In this document: one piece after another, positions 5,809 to 6,281 of the stretch | Numbering within the stretch: position 1 is the stretch's first letter | How the letters are laid out: the number at the start of each line of letters is the position of its first letter | From: an uncultured Clostridia bacterium | Lineage (GTDB): Bacteria; Bacillota; Clostridia; Oscillospirales; Acutalibacteraceae | Reading direction: 5' to 3' | DNA: 6,281 bases | Assembly: GCA_937884625.1 (NCBI GenBank) | Contig: CALGCE010000266.1 | Span: 1 to 6,281 of the forward strand | Position numbers and translations under genes: made by a program | The notes under the pieces: model-generated | What the model saw: only the letters and a program-made list of their open reading frames with translations | The model's database searches: none | Told to the model about the DNA's origin: nothing

Positions 5809-6281
5809 TAGCATCAGTTCACGGTAAACTGCTTGTAAAAGAAAACACGTATGCCGTTATAGAATGTGGAGGAGTCGGTTTAAAATGTTTTTTAACGCAA
5901 AATGCCTATTGTGCTTTGGGTAATGTCGGCAGTGATGCTTTTCTTTATACCTATTTAGCAGTAAGGGAAGATGCTCTTGACCTTTTCGGTTTTGCAACAG
6001 AAACCGAACTTGAAATGTTTAAACTGATAACCTCTGTCAGTGGTGTTGGACCTAAAATCGGTCTTGCAATACTGTCGGAATTTACGGCAGACCAAATAAT
6101 GCTTTGTATCGCAAGTAATGATGCGAAAACCTTAACTGGCGCATCGGGTGTCGGTCTTAAACTAGCACAAAGAATAATATTAGAATTAAAAGATAAGTTA
6201 AGAATAGAGGATGCATTTGAAATTCGACTAAAACATGCAGAGGAAGCAATGCTTTCAAGTGAAAAGGAAGTTTATTTTGCC
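5805..6281 (+). CDS. ruvA: Holliday junction branch migration protein RuvA (partial, 3' end missing)
   Basis: 159 codons are present, open to the window edge; full RuvA is about 200 residues. It binds Holliday junctions as a tetramer and loads the RuvB motor. Domain I is an OB fold (about 1-62) beginning MIASVHGKL, with VRED placing the acidic-pin residues E55 and D56 at the same numbers as in E. coli. Domain II has two helix-hairpin-helix motifs: LITSVSGVGPKIGLAIL (74-90) and LTGASGVGLKLAQRIILEL (110-128), followed by KDKL. In the second, Ser replaces the more common Pro before GVG; I regard this as minor. The linker starts near 133. The RuvB-binding domain III is outside the window. The gene overlaps ruvC by four bases, and ruvB would be expected downstream. 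Confidence 0.95.
   Translation, partial: MIASVHGKLLVKENTYAVIECGGVGLKCFLTQNAYCALGNVGSDAFLYTYLAVREDALDLFGFATETELEMFKLITSVSGVGPKIGLAILSEFTADQIMLCIASNDAKTLTGASGVGLKLAQRIILELKDKLRIEDAFEIRLKHAEEAMLSSEKEVYFA

Overview
The window comes from a low-GC Gram-positive bacterium, most likely a member of the Clostridia (Ruminococcaceae/Oscillospiraceae-like). This is inferred from the AT-rich codon use, strong GGAGG-type ribosome binding sites, TTG starts, a class-I type PyrF followed by PyrE and PyrB, and an XRE-AbrB fused regulator of a kind common in Clostridia. All supported genes lie on the + strand. No rRNA, tRNA, CRISPR array, transposase or phage gene was seen.

Region 1 (1-1862) is the end of a pyrimidine biosynthesis operon: the 3' end of pyrF, then pyrE, then pyrB. 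The spacing is tight (13 bp, then an ATGA overlap). PyrB is unusual. After a complete catalytic chain it carries a short Cys4 zinc-binding tail whose cysteine spacing equals that of the PyrI regulatory subunit, but the PyrI nucleotide-binding domain is absent.

Region 2 (1863-3534) holds a cardiolipin synthase of the two-HKD phospholipase D type with a membrane-spanning N-terminus. It starts at a TTG and ends at an intrinsic terminator.

Region 3 (3516-5207) is a second transcription unit. Its promoter lies inside the preceding terminator. It encodes a membrane acyltransferase of the acyltransferase-3 family, now split into two frames, and five bases later an XRE-AbrB regulator followed by a strong terminator. 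The split is caused by an extra 104 bp: a 39-bp exact direct repeat plus 65 bp of unrelated sequence. Removing 104 bp restores a 355-residue protein. This is either a recent gene-breaking event or an assembly/strain-mixture artefact.

Region 4 (5221-6281) starts with a good extended -10 promoter and carries the Holliday-junction genes ruvC and ruvA (ATGA overlap). RuvA runs off the window end, and ruvB would be expected next.

Most of the window is ordinary housekeeping sequence. I see no convincing new multi-gene system. The points worth a second look are the PyrB-zinc tail fusion and the duplication that breaks the acyltransferase.
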